NCBI GenBank assembly: GCA_037718865.1
Contig: JBBJMP010000003.1
Location: 310,001-374,000, forward strand
DNA length: 64,000 bases
Direction: 5' to 3'
From: JADCRZ01 sp037718865
GTDB taxonomy: Bacteria > Bacteroidota > Bacteroidia > Chitinophagales > Chitinophagaceae
This document shows, in pieces, positions 8,914-17,082 of the stretch (the first letter of the stretch is position 1; every line of letters starts with the position of its first letter). Both the position numbers and the translations under genes were made by a program. The notes under the pieces are model-generated. The model was not told the DNA's origin. It ran no database searches and worked only from the letters and a program-made list of their open reading frames with translations.

Positions 8914-11900
8914 ATGGCACTAAGTAATTTAGATAGAGTAAATAAAGGATTAGACCTGCTTCGCAAAGGTCTGCTACATTTTATAGAAAAGGAAATGAAG
9001 GCTGAATACAAACAATATTGGGATGCGGAAGCTGTTGACAGCTTTCCTGAAGGTCATCATTCCAGAAATCTTACACCCGAGGAATGGGATGTGCAAGCAA
9101 TACTTGCCATCATGCTAAAACAATGGTTTAAAGTGTTTGGCAAAATTTTGGGTCACCAGGAAAAAGCATGGGCAAGTGAATTAATGGAGGTAAGAAAAAG
9201 AGCTGCACATCAAAATAAGAATAACATTTTTGATACAGATGATGCTTTCCGGGCATTGGATAATGTTGAACGGTTGTTAAGTGCCATAGCAGCACCGGAA
9301 GCTGAGGAGGCAGACCATGATAAAAATGAATTGCTTCGTATCCGTTACGAAGAATCAGCTCGTAAAAAAGCAAAGAAGATTGAAACCCAATTAGTGGACA
9401 TAGCAACACCGGTTAGTTTAAAGCCATGGAGGCAAGTTATTACACCACACCCGGATGTAGCATCAGGCAAATTTCAACAAGCAGAGTTTGCTGCTGATTT
9501 ATGGAGAGTATATCAAGATGGAGAAGCAGCAGGTGAATATGGTAAACCAATCGACTTCTTCAATCGCACCTATCTTACACAAGGTATCCGCAAATTGCTG
9601 ACAAATGCATTGCAGCGGCTAAATAACAAAGGAGGCGATCCTGTAATCAATTTACAAACCAACTTTGGTGGTGGTAAAACCCACTCCCTGTTGGCACTTT
9701 ACCATCTTTGTTCAGGTACAAATTTTTCTTCTGTTCGAGACTTAGAGGACTACTTCAGAGAATTGGGTGATTTACGTCCACCTAAAAAAGTACACAAAGC
9801 AGTATTGGTCGGTAATAGGATAGCACCGGGCATCCAGCATAAAAAGGCAGATGGCACAGTTGTAAATACATTGTGGGGTGAAATGGCCTGGCAGCTAGGA
9901 GGTAAGGAAGGTTATGACATTGTAAAAGAATCGGATGCCATAGGTATGAATCCGGGAGATAAATTGACTGAATTATTCAGGAAGTTTTCTCCTTGTATCG
10001 TTTTGATTGACGAATGGGTTTCTTATTTGCGTCAATTGCCAGATGCAAAAGGCATGGTTTGTGGTACATATGATACGCATACCACATTTGCACAAGCATT
10101 AACTGAAGCCGCAAAGTCTGTAAACAATGCTTTAGTTGTAATTAGTTTGCCGGAATCAGATATTGAAATGGGTGGTTCCCGTGGTAGAACTGCAGCAATT
10201 GAAATTGGAAACATTATTGGACGAACAGAAACAACATGGTCTGCTGCCACACAGGAAGAATCATTTGAAATTGTTACAAGAAGATTATTTTCAAAAGTTA
10301 CAACCAAAGAACAATTTTCTGAGAGAGATACTACTGCAAGGTCATTTGGTGATTTCTACAGAAACAATGCTCAGGAATTCCCATCTGAGACAAAGGAATC
10401 AAAGTACGAAAGCAGGATAAGAGATTTTTATCCAATCCATCCTGAGTTGTTTGACATACTGGCAAAAAGATGGGCAAGTATAGACTGCTTTCAGAAAACA
10501 AGGGGTATCCTTCGTTTGATGGCAAAAATCATTAACTACCTATGGGAAAATAACGATGCAAGTCCATTAATACTACCTGCAAATATTCCATTCGATGAAC
10601 CTGGCATTCAGGAAGAAATGCTACGCTATCTGCCCGATACCTGGCGTGCAGTAATTCATAGCGATGTGGATGGTTCTAATTCATTGCCTCGACAAATAGA
10701 TAGCAGTAATCCTAATCTTGGCAGATACTCAGCCACCCGTAGAGTAGCAAGAAGCTTATTTTTTGGCTCAGCACCCACATTTGAAGCAGCTGATAGAGGT
10801 TTGGACTTACAACGTATAAAACTGGGCAGCATTTTTCCTCAAGAATCCATTGCTATTTTTTCTGATGCACTAAGACACTTGGCTGATAAGGCCACATATG
10901 TTTATGTTCAAAAAAACCACTATTGGTATTCAGACAAAAATAATGTTACCCGTACTGCCGAAGAAAGAGCATCGCATATAAAAAAGGAAAAAATAGAAGA
11001 AGAAATTTATAATCGGCTTTCTCAAATATTACTGCCATCAAGAGGGCAGTTTTCAAGAGTGCATTTCATGCCTGTAACTTCAGGAGATGTGCCCGATGAC
11101 ATGGACATGAAGTTGGTTGTCATTGGAGGCGATGCTCCTCATATTCCTCGAGATTTAAATAGTGCAGCCTATAAAAAGGCAAAGGAAATCCTTACAATGA
11201 AAGGAACATCCCAACGGCTTTATAGAAATACATTGATTTTCCTTGCCCCGGATAAAACGAGGTTAGAAGAATTAAGGGTTGCTGTTCGCAATTATTTGGC
11301 ATGGTCCTCAATTTTAAAAGATAAGGAGATACTTAATCTTGATGCTTTTCAAAATACTCAAGCAGAAGGAAAGGTAAAATCCGGTATTGATACCATTAAA
11401 CTCCGTTTGCCTGAAACATTTATTTGGATACTTACACCATTTCAAGATTCCGGATCATCAGAAACACAGTGGGATGAATCAAAAATGAACGGTTCAGCCC
11501 AGGACACTTATAATGCAAGAGTGACAAAGAAATTGTTTACACAATCCCAGTTGTATAATGATTTCGCTTCCACTGAATTACGGATGAACCTGGATAAAAT
11601 TCCATTGTGGAGAGGTAATGATGTATCAATAAAACAACTTCGGGAAGACTTTGCAAAATACTTATACCTTCCAAAGCTTATTACACCTGACTTATTAAGA
11701 GCGGCAATAGAAAATGGAGTGAGTTTGATTTCATGGGAGAAAGATGCATTTGCCTTTGGGGAATCGTTTGATGAAGAAAATAAACGTTACAGGGGCTTAA
11801 GAGCGGGGCATCATGTAGGCATTTCATTAGATGGTAACGGCCTATTAGTTAAACCTGAAGTTACTGCTGTTCAATTAGCCATTGAAACGGCTGAAGCAGA

Positions 11901-12234
11901 AGAAAAAGCAAAAGCCAAAGGTGATCAGCCAGGTAAGCCATTGCCAGGAGACCAAGGTTCTGACCGCAAACCAAATGCAGAAGATCCAGATCCGACAACA
12001 TTGAAAAAAACAAGATTTTTTGGTCATGTGGAAGTTGATACATTACGATTCTTTCGTGATGCAGAAAATGTTGAAAAGGAAATATTAAAACACCTTAGTG
12101 CAATAAAGGGTACTAATGTGAAAATCACAATTCATATTGAAGCGGATAATACGGATGGATTTGCACCGGACACAGAAAGAACGCTTAGAGAAAATGGAAG
12201 AACGCTCAGATTTGGAAATGTTGAATTTGAATAA
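8914..12234 (+). CDS. DUF499 ATPase with N-terminal Swt1-type HEPN-like domain
   Basis: An 1106-residue protein. The first ~130 residues look like the HEPN_Swt1 domain, and RKRAAH (residues 94-99) fits the R-x4-H motif of HEPN ribonucleases. A P-loop follows (NFGGGKTHS, K255), then a Walker B-like IVLIDEW (D366-E367), as in DUF499 ATPases. A low-complexity Lys/Pro/Asp-rich linker near residue 1020 precedes a small C-terminal alpha/beta segment. DUF499 proteins are regularly encoded with DUF1156 methylases and large helicases in defence islands. It is the third gene of the operon, starting 2 bases after the methylase stop. Nuclease activity of the HEPN part is inference from the motif. Confidence 0.85.
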   Translation: MALSNLDRVNKGLDLLRKGLLHFIEKEMKAEYKQYWDAEAVDSFPEGHHSRNLTPEEWDVQAILAIMLKQWFKVFGKILGHQEKAWASELMEVRKRAAHQNKNNIFDTDDAFRALDNVERLLSAIAAPEAEEADHDKNELLRIRYEESARKKAKKIETQLVDIATPVSLKPWRQVITPHPDVASGKFQQAEFAADLWRVYQDGEAAGEYGKPIDFFNRTYLTQGIRKLLTNALQRLNNKGGDPVINLQTNFGGGKTHSLLALYHLCSGTNFSSVRDLEDYFRELGDLRPPKKVHKAVLVGNRIAPGIQHKKADGTVVNTLWGEMAWQLGGKEGYDIVKESDAIGMNPGDKLTELFRKFSPCIVLIDEWVSYLRQLPDAKGMVCGTYDTHTTFAQALTEAAKSVNNALVVISLPESDIEMGGSRGRTAAIEIGNIIGRTETTWSAATQEESFEIVTRRLFSKVTTKEQFSERDTTARSFGDFYRNNAQEFPSETKESKYESRIRDFYPIHPELFDILAKRWASIDCFQKTRGILRLMAKIINYLWENNDASPLILPANIPFDEPGIQEEMLRYLPDTWRAVIHSDVDGSNSLPRQIDSSNPNLGRYSATRRVARSLFFGSAPTFEAADRGLDLQRIKLGSIFPQESIAIFSDALRHLADKATYVYVQKNHYWYSDKNNVTRTAEERASHIKKEKIEEEIYNRLSQILLPSRGQFSRVHFMPVTSGDVPDDMDMKLVVIGGDAPHIPRDLNSAAYKKAKEILTMKGTSQRLYRNTLIFLAPDKTRLEELRVAVRNYLAWSSILKDKEILNLDAFQNTQAEGKVKSGIDTIKLRLPETFIWILTPFQDSGSSETQWDESKMNGSAQDTYNARVTKKLFTQSQLYNDFASTELRMNLDKIPLWRGNDVSIKQLREDFAKYLYLPKLITPDLLRAAIENGVSLISWEKDAFAFGESFDEENKRYRGLRAGHHVGISLDGNGLLVKPEVTAVQLAIETAEAEEKAKAKGDQPGKPLPGDQGSDRKPNAEDPDPTTLKKTRFFGHVEVDTLRFFRDAENVEKEILKHLSAIKGTNVKITIHIEADNTDGFAPDTERTLRENGRTLRFGNVEFE

Positions 12235-12266
12235 GTTTTCAATGCAATTTATACACTAAACATTCT

Positions 12267-12446
12267 TTATTTAAAAGAAGGTATGCTAAAAGACGAAATA
12301 CACAAATTAGTTTGGTTAGGCATATTAAATATTGAAAGTTTTGAATTTTCTACAGATAATCTATAGTCATCCAAGATTCGAGATAGGATGCCATTTTTTA
12401 TAATGATTTTTTTTATTTCGCCAGCTGTAATATCAATATTCAACAT
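12267..12446 (-). CDS. Possible 59-residue small protein, unrecognised
   Basis: A short open frame starts MLNIDITAGEIKKI and ends in SSFSIPSFK. A GGAG-like stretch lies about 13 bases before the ATG. The peptide is Lys/Ile-rich with no known domain. It fills most of the gap between the DUF499 gene and radC but runs on the opposite strand. It could equally be chance in AT-rich DNA. Confidence 0.2.
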   Translation of the reverse strand: MLNIDITAGEIKKIIIKNGILSRILDDYRLSVENSKLSIFNMPNQTNLCISSFSIPSFK

Positions 12447-12521
12447 TCTTGCGACGCTCCATTCAACTATTATTCATTTATTAATTCCTGCACAAATTTA
12501 GGCTTGTGCCTGAATACGCTT

Positions 12522-12585
12522 CAAGGAACTACGGCATAAACACAAACCCAGCTCACAAGGCTAACATTTATTCCGTTCCTCCTTG
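12522..12585 (+). ncRNA. Structured leader element, copy 1 (upstream of radC)
   Basis: The outer stem CAAGGA/TCCTTG encloses a 3x3 internal loop (ACT/TCC). Inside is a stem ACGG-C-ATAAA paired with TTTAT-T-CCGT, then a 26-base apical loop beginning CACAAAC. The same architecture, with compensatory changes, recurs at 13423-13492. The element ends 52 bases before the radC start. It may be a cis-acting RNA or a DNA hairpin recognised by an element-encoded protein. The strand is assigned from the downstream gene. Confidence 0.6.
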
Positions 12586-12637
12586 CGCTTAATTCAGTTG
12601 CAAAGCCTGATTGGTTCCATAATTAAAAAATAAAATT

Positions 12638-13108
12638 ATGGAAAACACATCAACAACTCCAGCATGGATAATCGCATCTGAAATTGAACTCACCTACAAA
12701 TCGAAAGTAAAAGCTTCGGAACGCCCTTGTATCAAAGATTCCAAAGATGCTTATGAGATACTCCTGAGAGTATGGGATGATGGTAAAATCGATCTTCAAG
12801 AAGAATTCAAAGTTCTATTTTTAAACAGAGCTAATAAAGTGCTTGCCGTATTCAATGTTTCTACCGGTGGCATCACTGGTACAGTGGCAGATCCGCGATT
12901 GATATTTACCGCTGCATTAAAAACAAACGCGGTTTCATTGGTTCTAAGCCATAATCATCCCAGTGGCAATCTAAAGCCTTCCAGGGCTGATGAGGAACTC
13001 ACTTCTAAAATAAAACAAGCCGGTTCATTCCTGGATATAAAAGTCATTGATCACATCATTATTTCAAGCGAAGGTTATCTGTCATTCGCTGACGAGGGGC
13101 TTTTATAG
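12638..13108 (+). CDS. radC: RadC-family JAB/MPN protein
   Basis: A 156-residue RadC/JAB domain protein. The metal-binding JAMM motif is clear: LSHNHPSGNLKPSRAD supplies the two histidines, the serine and the aspartate, with the partner glutamate upstream. Despite the name, no DNA-repair role is established for the family. Short forms like this, lacking the N-terminal helix-hairpin-helix region of chromosomal RadC, are common on Bacteroidota conjugative elements beside ssb and DUF932 genes, as here. The start ATG follows an AT-rich leader holding a structured element. An intrinsic terminator overlaps the stop codon. Confidence 0.92.
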   Translation: MENTSTTPAWIIASEIELTYKSKVKASERPCIKDSKDAYEILLRVWDDGKIDLQEEFKVLFLNRANKVLAVFNVSTGGITGTVADPRLIFTAALKTNAVSLVLSHNHPSGNLKPSRADEELTSKIKQAGSFLDIKVIDHIIISSEGYLSFADEGLL

Positions 13109-13117
13109 CCCCTTTTT
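13095..13117 (+). terminator. Rho-independent terminator of radC
   Basis: The stem AGGGGC/GCCCCT has a 7-base loop that contains the radC stop codon, and is followed by TTTTT. The terminator therefore sits inside the end of the coding sequence. Confidence 0.85.
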
Positions 13118-13422
13118 AATTCCATCGTTTTTTACTAAAGATGAAAAAGGTTTCTTTTTGCAAATGCACAGCCATCTTTACATCATAATAATCTGTTAGG
13201 GATCACTTTATTTGCCTCCGAACTGCCTTATAATCATCCTCTGTTCACTATCCTCATCATTTTTACATAATATCAATACAACATCAGCCAAGAAAAAGCT
13301 ACGAGATACCTGTAAGACGATTCTCTTGTATACGGTTCTGTAAATCAAAGGGATAAAAAGCAAGCGAAGTTAGCGGCTTTCAAACAGCACATAAATAATT
13401 ACAGTCTCTATAAACCTTGCCT

Positions 13423-13492
13423 GCCAAAAGACTACGCCATAAACACAAACACCTGACCACAAAAGCCTTCATTTATTGCGTTTCCTTTTGGC
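13423..13492 (+). ncRNA. Structured leader element, copy 2 (upstream of small ORF and ssb)
   Basis: The outer stem GCCAAAAG/CTTTTGGC is followed by a 3x3 internal loop (ACT/TTC). The inner stem is ACGC-C-ATAAA paired with TTTAT-T-GCGT, and the 28-base apical loop begins CACAAAC. Relative to copy 1, the outer stem is completely re-paired and one inner G-C pair is flipped to C-G, while single-stranded positions are kept. The rest of the gap 13109-13422 shows no gene or repeat I can name. The element ends 95 bases before the next ATG. Confidence 0.6.
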
Positions 13493-13587
13493 TTTTACCA
13501 CAAGCCGCTTCTTCGTATGCTTTCTTTTTTTCCCTTTTTTCTTTTACAAAACATTTTTCTCTCAAACAGATTTTAAAAATATCAGAT

Positions 13588-13788
13588 ATGCAAACACAGA
13601 AACTATCCCGCCTCATGTACCTGTCATGGGAAATACAGCGCAAGAAAAAATGTTCTCGTTCCCGTTCGCTTTTTGCTGCATGGGCTATTTTCCTGACCAA
13701 AGATACTACAGTGTATCACCTGGTTAGGAAGCACAGTTCAGAACGCTTTCAAAACAAAATACCATTGGAACATCCAACACTTTTTTAA
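13588..13788 (+). CDS. Small basic protein of the ssb cluster, unknown function
   Basis: A 66-residue, arginine/lysine-rich protein starting MQTQKLSRLMYLSWEIQRKK. The frame stays open further upstream, but through the structured element, so ATG 13588 is preferred. It has no domain I recognise. Small basic proteins in this position (before ssb on Bacteroidota mobile elements) recur in my recollection, which favours a real gene. It ends 35 bases before ssb and is probably co-transcribed with it. Confidence 0.55.
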   Translation: MQTQKLSRLMYLSWEIQRKKKCSRSRSLFAAWAIFLTKDTTVYHLVRKHSSERFQNKIPLEHPTLF

Positions 13789-13823
13789 ACAATCTTTTTT
13801 ATTCACTTATAAAATTTACAACT

Positions 13824-14204
13824 ATGACAATCGTAGGCAGAATCACCAGAGATGCAGTTGTTAATCAACTGAAAGATGAAAGAGAAGTAGTAAACTTTTC
13901 TATTGCAGTCAATGACTATTACAAACCGAAGAACGGTGAAGGGGTAATGCACACCACCTACTACAACTGTTCGTACTGGATTAGTTCTAAAATGGCCGCA
14001 AACTTAATGAAAGGAACACTGGTAGAAGTTACCGGACGCATTTATGTTACCGCATACAGTGGCGCAGACGGAACGCCAAAGTCTTCATTGAACTGCCATG
14101 TAGACAACATCAAAATTCACGCATGGGCAAAAGAGGTGGAAGTAATTGGCAGGCAAGCTAATACACCCGTAATGGAGCGAGAAGGTGACGACTTACCGTT
14201 TTAA
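13824..14204 (+). CDS. ssb: Single-stranded DNA-binding protein
   Basis: A 126-residue SSB with an N-terminal OB fold (MTIVGRITRDAVVNQL, TGRIYVTAY) and the acidic C-terminal tip ending DDLPF. That tip is the docking peptide used by repair and replication partners. It coats single strands, here most likely during transfer or establishment of the mobile element. It is shorter than chromosomal SSB, as usual for plasmid and ICE copies. A strong hairpin terminator follows. Confidence 0.93.
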   Translation: MTIVGRITRDAVVNQLKDEREVVNFSIAVNDYYKPKNGEGVMHTTYYNCSYWISSKMAANLMKGTLVEVTGRIYVTAYSGADGTPKSSLNCHVDNIKIHAWAKEVEVIGRQANTPVMEREGDDLPF

Positions 14205-14211
14205 TTCTCTG

Positions 14212-14242
14212 GTTCCGGTGCTTCGGTACCGGAACTTATTTC
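14212..14242 (+). terminator. Hairpin terminator after ssb
   Basis: GTTCCGGT and ACCGGAAC form an 8-bp perfect stem around an 8-base loop. A T-rich run (TTATTTCTATT) follows directly. Confidence 0.8.
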
Positions 14243-14314
14243 TATTCATTTTAATCAATAATCAAAACCGCAGTAGTACCGTCTGTGGGATATAAGTTAA
14301 AATTGGTAGCACAT

Positions 14315-15379
14315 ATGGCACATAACATTAATTTCAACGAACAAACTGGAAAACACAGTTTCTTTTCAGTAAAGGAAAAAGCCTGGCATGGCTTAGGCCA
14401 AATCGTAAGCGATTACCCAACCAGCGCCGAAGCCTTGAAACATGCAGGGCTGGATTATTCCGTAGAGAAAAGACGGCTTTTTACTTACGATGAAAACAAT
14501 GTAGCGAATGAAAATACCGACATTATTATTCCGGAAATCGAAGTACCCAATTATTTCGCTACTATCCGCACCAATAACCAACAGGTATTAGGTGTAGTGG
14601 GTAAGGATTATGAAGTGATTCAGAATGTGGATGCGTTCATATTTTTTGATGCTATTATTGGCGGGGATGGTTTACAATATGAAACAGCTGGAGCATTAGG
14701 TAAAGGCGAGAGAATATTTATTACTGCTAAATTGCCTGATTACATTAAAGTAGGGAATGATGATTTAATAGAAAAGTATTTGTTTTTAACCACATCGCAT
14801 GACGGCTACGGCAGTATAACCGCAGCTTTTACCCCTATAAGGGTAGTTTGTCAAAACACACTTAACGCCGCCATGAGTAACCATACGAATAGTATTAAAA
14901 TACGGCATACAGCCAACGCAAAAGAAAGGTTGGAACAGGCGCATAAAGTAATGGGCATATCAAACACCTTATCTATAGAACTGGAAGGCATTTTCAACCA
15001 ATGGGCGAAAATAACTATAACAGATAACCAGGTGAAGAAGCTGATACAGCTGGCAATGATACCCAGCAAAGAGGTATTACAGAATGTACAAGCAGGGAAA
15101 ACAGACGACCTTTCTTCCTGTTTCAAGAACATGGTAGATAATGTATATGAATATTCCTTGAGCTGCCCAACCCAGCAAACGGAAACTACCAAAGGCACTT
15201 TGTTTGGTGCCTATAACGGTGTTACAGGATACTTTCAAAACGTACGAAATTATAAAGACGATGAAGCTAAACTGAAATCTTTACTATTTGGCGGAACAGG
15301 GCAATTACGTACACAAGCTGCATTCCGTTTTTGCGAATCATTTGTAAAGCACGGCGAAAATGCTTTTATTTTTAATTAG
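14315..15379 (+). CDS. DUF932 domain-containing protein
   Basis: Using ATG 14315 the protein has 354 residues and begins MAHNINFNEQTGKHSFFSVK. The frame is open 10 codons further to a GTG at 14285, but family members start near the HSFFSVKEKAWHGLG segment, so the ATG is preferred. DUF932 (phage/plasmid-like TIGR03299) proteins are found on phages and conjugative elements. Their biochemical role is not established. It sits at the end of the radC-ssb block and is followed by two hairpins. Confidence 0.88.
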   Translation: MAHNINFNEQTGKHSFFSVKEKAWHGLGQIVSDYPTSAEALKHAGLDYSVEKRRLFTYDENNVANENTDIIIPEIEVPNYFATIRTNNQQVLGVVGKDYEVIQNVDAFIFFDAIIGGDGLQYETAGALGKGERIFITAKLPDYIKVGNDDLIEKYLFLTTSHDGYGSITAAFTPIRVVCQNTLNAAMSNHTNSIKIRHTANAKERLEQAHKVMGISNTLSIELEGIFNQWAKITITDNQVKKLIQLAMIPSKEVLQNVQAGKTDDLSSCFKNMVDNVYEYSLSCPTQQTETTKGTLFGAYNGVTGYFQNVRNYKDDEAKLKSLLFGGTGQLRTQAAFRFCESFVKHGENAFIFN

Positions 15380-15382
15380 CCT

Positions 15383-15407
15383 CAAGGGGGCACCCCCCCT
15401 TGTTTTA
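15383..15407 (+). terminator. Terminator after the DUF932 gene
   Basis: CAAGGGGG pairs with CCCCCTTG, then TTTT. It lies 4 bases after the stop codon. Confidence 0.8.
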
Positions 15408-15428
15408 CTTAATAAAAGACCTTAAAAG

Positions 15429-15452
15429 CGACCTGCCCTTCGGGACAGGTCG
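15429..15452 (+). terminator. Second hairpin, UUCG-type loop
   Basis: CGACCTG and CAGGTCG form the stem, with CCC/GG pairs and a TTCG tetraloop at the tip. It is weakly T-rich on the right. It may back up the first terminator or act for the opposite strand. Confidence 0.55.
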
Positions 15453-15551
15453 TTGGTTATTATAAGTGATAATGTAAAACATTTAAGCCGTGATTTTAAA
15501 TTGATTTAATGATGGTAAAAAACCACGAGGCCAGATATTAATTTCATTTAG

Positions 15552-16079
15552 TCACTTCTCCAATTTCCAGCCGTCGTCATGTAAAGAAAAATTTGCTTTA
15601 CGAGAGGCATTTTGCTTATAATCCGTGGAAACTAAAATGGAAAAAGGCGTAAGATTTTTATAAGATGTTGTATACTCTACAATGGCATCTTTTCCTGATT
15701 GTCCAGTTTTAATCCCAGTAACTTCTAATAGTTGTTCCTCACCTATTTTCACTTTTTGTATGTTACTAGACCTGTCCTTTTCCGGCGTTGGAAGTAAGTA
15801 AGGCTGTGCTTTATCCGTAAAATGGATTAATGGACTACCAATCTCGCCTAATTTTTGCGTGCGCCGTACTGTTAATAGACCTGTTGTCTCAAGCCCTGCA
15901 TCAAGAACTTTTTTTGCGTGCTGCGGATCACCACAATAAATGTCATAGTCAATAACTTTAGGGTACTGCCTACCCTCTTGAATTTGTCGAAAAGCATCTT
16001 CCCGATCTAGCTCTTTATTTGACTTGCAGCTAACCATCAGCAAGCAAAAAATCAAAATATTTATTGTTGCTATTTTCAT
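15552..16079 (-). CDS. Predicted lipoprotein, unknown function
   Basis: A 175-residue protein with a lipoprotein signal peptide: a short basic start, a hydrophobic core and lipobox LLMVSC with Cys18. The mature part is charged and soluble-looking, with no family I recognise. It is encoded on the strand opposite to the flanking transfer genes, so it is probably a separate cargo gene of the island. Membrane attachment is inferred from the lipobox. Confidence 0.7.
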   Translation of the reverse strand: MKIATINILIFCLLMVSCKSNKELDREDAFRQIQEGRQYPKVIDYDIYCGDPQHAKKVLDAGLETTGLLTVRRTQKLGEIGSPLIHFTDKAQPYLLPTPEKDRSSNIQKVKIGEEQLLEVTGIKTGQSGKDAIVEYTTSYKNLTPFSILVSTDYKQNASRKANFSLHDDGWKLEK

Positions 16080-16287
16080 AGTAAAATATTATTTGTTGTC
16101 GACTATAAAGTTACCAAATTAACTTTTGAGTAAAGAAAACAGACGAAAAAATAAAGCACAAATTTTTTTTTAATCTTCAAATAGATAATAGCTATTAGGG
16201 TTACTATCATGAAGCACAAACATCCTATGTTCTTGATAAGTTCCTGGCTTATTTTGTTATACTGAAAAGCTGCATGTACAAGCGTGA

Positions 16288-16635
16288 TTAACACTTTGGA
16301 ATACTTGCTTTTTTTAAAATAGTCTTTCCCTTGTCACTCAAAGCAATGTTGATTACATACACTGCATTAACTGCACAAAATTTAAAATCAATATCACTTT
16401 CATCCATCATATACAATTCGTCTCTTCGCCTCCTATAAACCGTCAGTTGGAATTTTACGCCAGTATTTTTTTGAGTAAAATAGCAACTTATACCCATTAC
16501 TTTCTTTGCCCATATTTTAAAATCCAGCACTGCTTCATATTCACCTAAAGGAACACACTTGTTTAAATAGGGATAATTACGCGGTTCAAATCCCATCAGC
16601 ACTGCGACACTCCATGATAGTACATTACTTTCCAT
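16288..16635 (-). CDS. Hypothetical protein of a two-gene unit
   Basis: A 115-residue protein with no recognised domain. It has a compact alpha/beta look with several Cys residues and a basic YRRRRDE patch. It starts 2 bases after the stop of the 95-residue gene, so the two are almost certainly translated together. The context is island DNA next to the primase gene on the other strand. Function is unknown. Confidence 0.6.
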   Translation of the reverse strand: MESNVLSWSVAVLMGFEPRNYPYLNKCVPLGEYEAVLDFKIWAKKVMGISCYFTQKNTGVKFQLTVYRRRRDELYMMDESDIDFKFCAVNAVYVINIALSDKGKTILKKASIPKC

Positions 16636-16637
16636 GC

Positions 16638-16925
16638 CTATTTATTGTTTAAGGATTTTAATTTCTCACTTAATTCTGTCAAGCCTGCCTTCTTTAAACA
16701 ATCGTCTGCCAGTAATGTGAAATCTTGCAGAATATCCTTCGGCACCATATCCAATAGGTTGGATGATTTATCATCCTGCTTAGTAGCTAAACCACGTTCA
16801 ATAACTCTTGTTAAAAGCAAGACGTTTCTTCTGGAAATTTTCAAGTCAATCTTTACGGTATCATTCATTCCAGGAATACTAAGTATAGTATCATAAACCT
16901 GTGCAATATCATTTGTAGTAAGCAT
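16638..16925 (-). CDS. Hypothetical 95-residue protein
   Basis: A mostly helical, charged protein beginning MLTTNDIAQVYDTILSIPGM, with no membrane segment or recognised motif. It is the first gene of a reverse-strand pair and is preceded by a good -7 box at 16961-16968. Genes of this size divergent from primase genes are frequent on Bacteroidota mobile elements. I cannot assign a function. Confidence 0.6.
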   Translation of the reverse strand: MLTTNDIAQVYDTILSIPGMNDTVKIDLKISRRNVLLLTRVIERGLATKQDDKSSNLLDMVPKDILQDFTLLADDCLKKAGLTELSEKLKSLNNK

Positions 16926-16960
16926 AATAGTAATTTAAATGTTATCAATAATTGTCATTG

Positions 16961-16968
16961 CAAAAATA
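16961..16968 (-). promoter_or_regulatory. Putative -7 box for the reverse-strand pair
   Basis: On the reverse strand the bases read TATTTTTG, matching TAnnTTTG, 35 bases before the ATG at 16925. A TTG lies 17 bases further upstream, slightly closer than usual. Confidence 0.45.
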
Positions 16969-17033
16969 TTTGCTACTTCGCATATCAACCCATTCATAAT
17001 TTGAACAGGATAGATATTAACTGAGAGCCTTTA

Positions 17034-17041
17034 TAATTTTG
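17034..17041 (+). promoter_or_regulatory. Putative -7 box for the primase gene
   Basis: TAATTTTG matches TAnnTTTG and lies 41 bases before the primase ATG. It is divergent from the reverse-strand promoter at 16961-16968. Confidence 0.45.
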
Positions 17042-17082
17042 TATCCGTATGGCTGAATTGTGTAAAATGTAAATGTGCTGTT

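Noticed and set aside
2637..12234. Calling this locus DISARM
   Set aside because: The helicase and methylase resemble class 1 DISARM parts, but drmA, drmB (DUF1998) and drmC are absent and a DUF499 ATPase is present, which fits a helicase-methylase-ATPase system better.
12282..12365. 27-residue forward frame after the DUF499 gene
   Set aside because: Too short to support, antisense to another weak frame.
13417..13787. Longer upstream starts for the small ssb-cluster gene and overlapping frames on both strands
   Set aside because: They run through the paired hairpin element, and ATG 13588 gives the compact product.
16103..16294. Reverse-strand 63-residue frame with a hydrophobic middle
   Set aside because: AT-rich, overlaps the end of the upstream gene and has no recognisable start region; probably chance.
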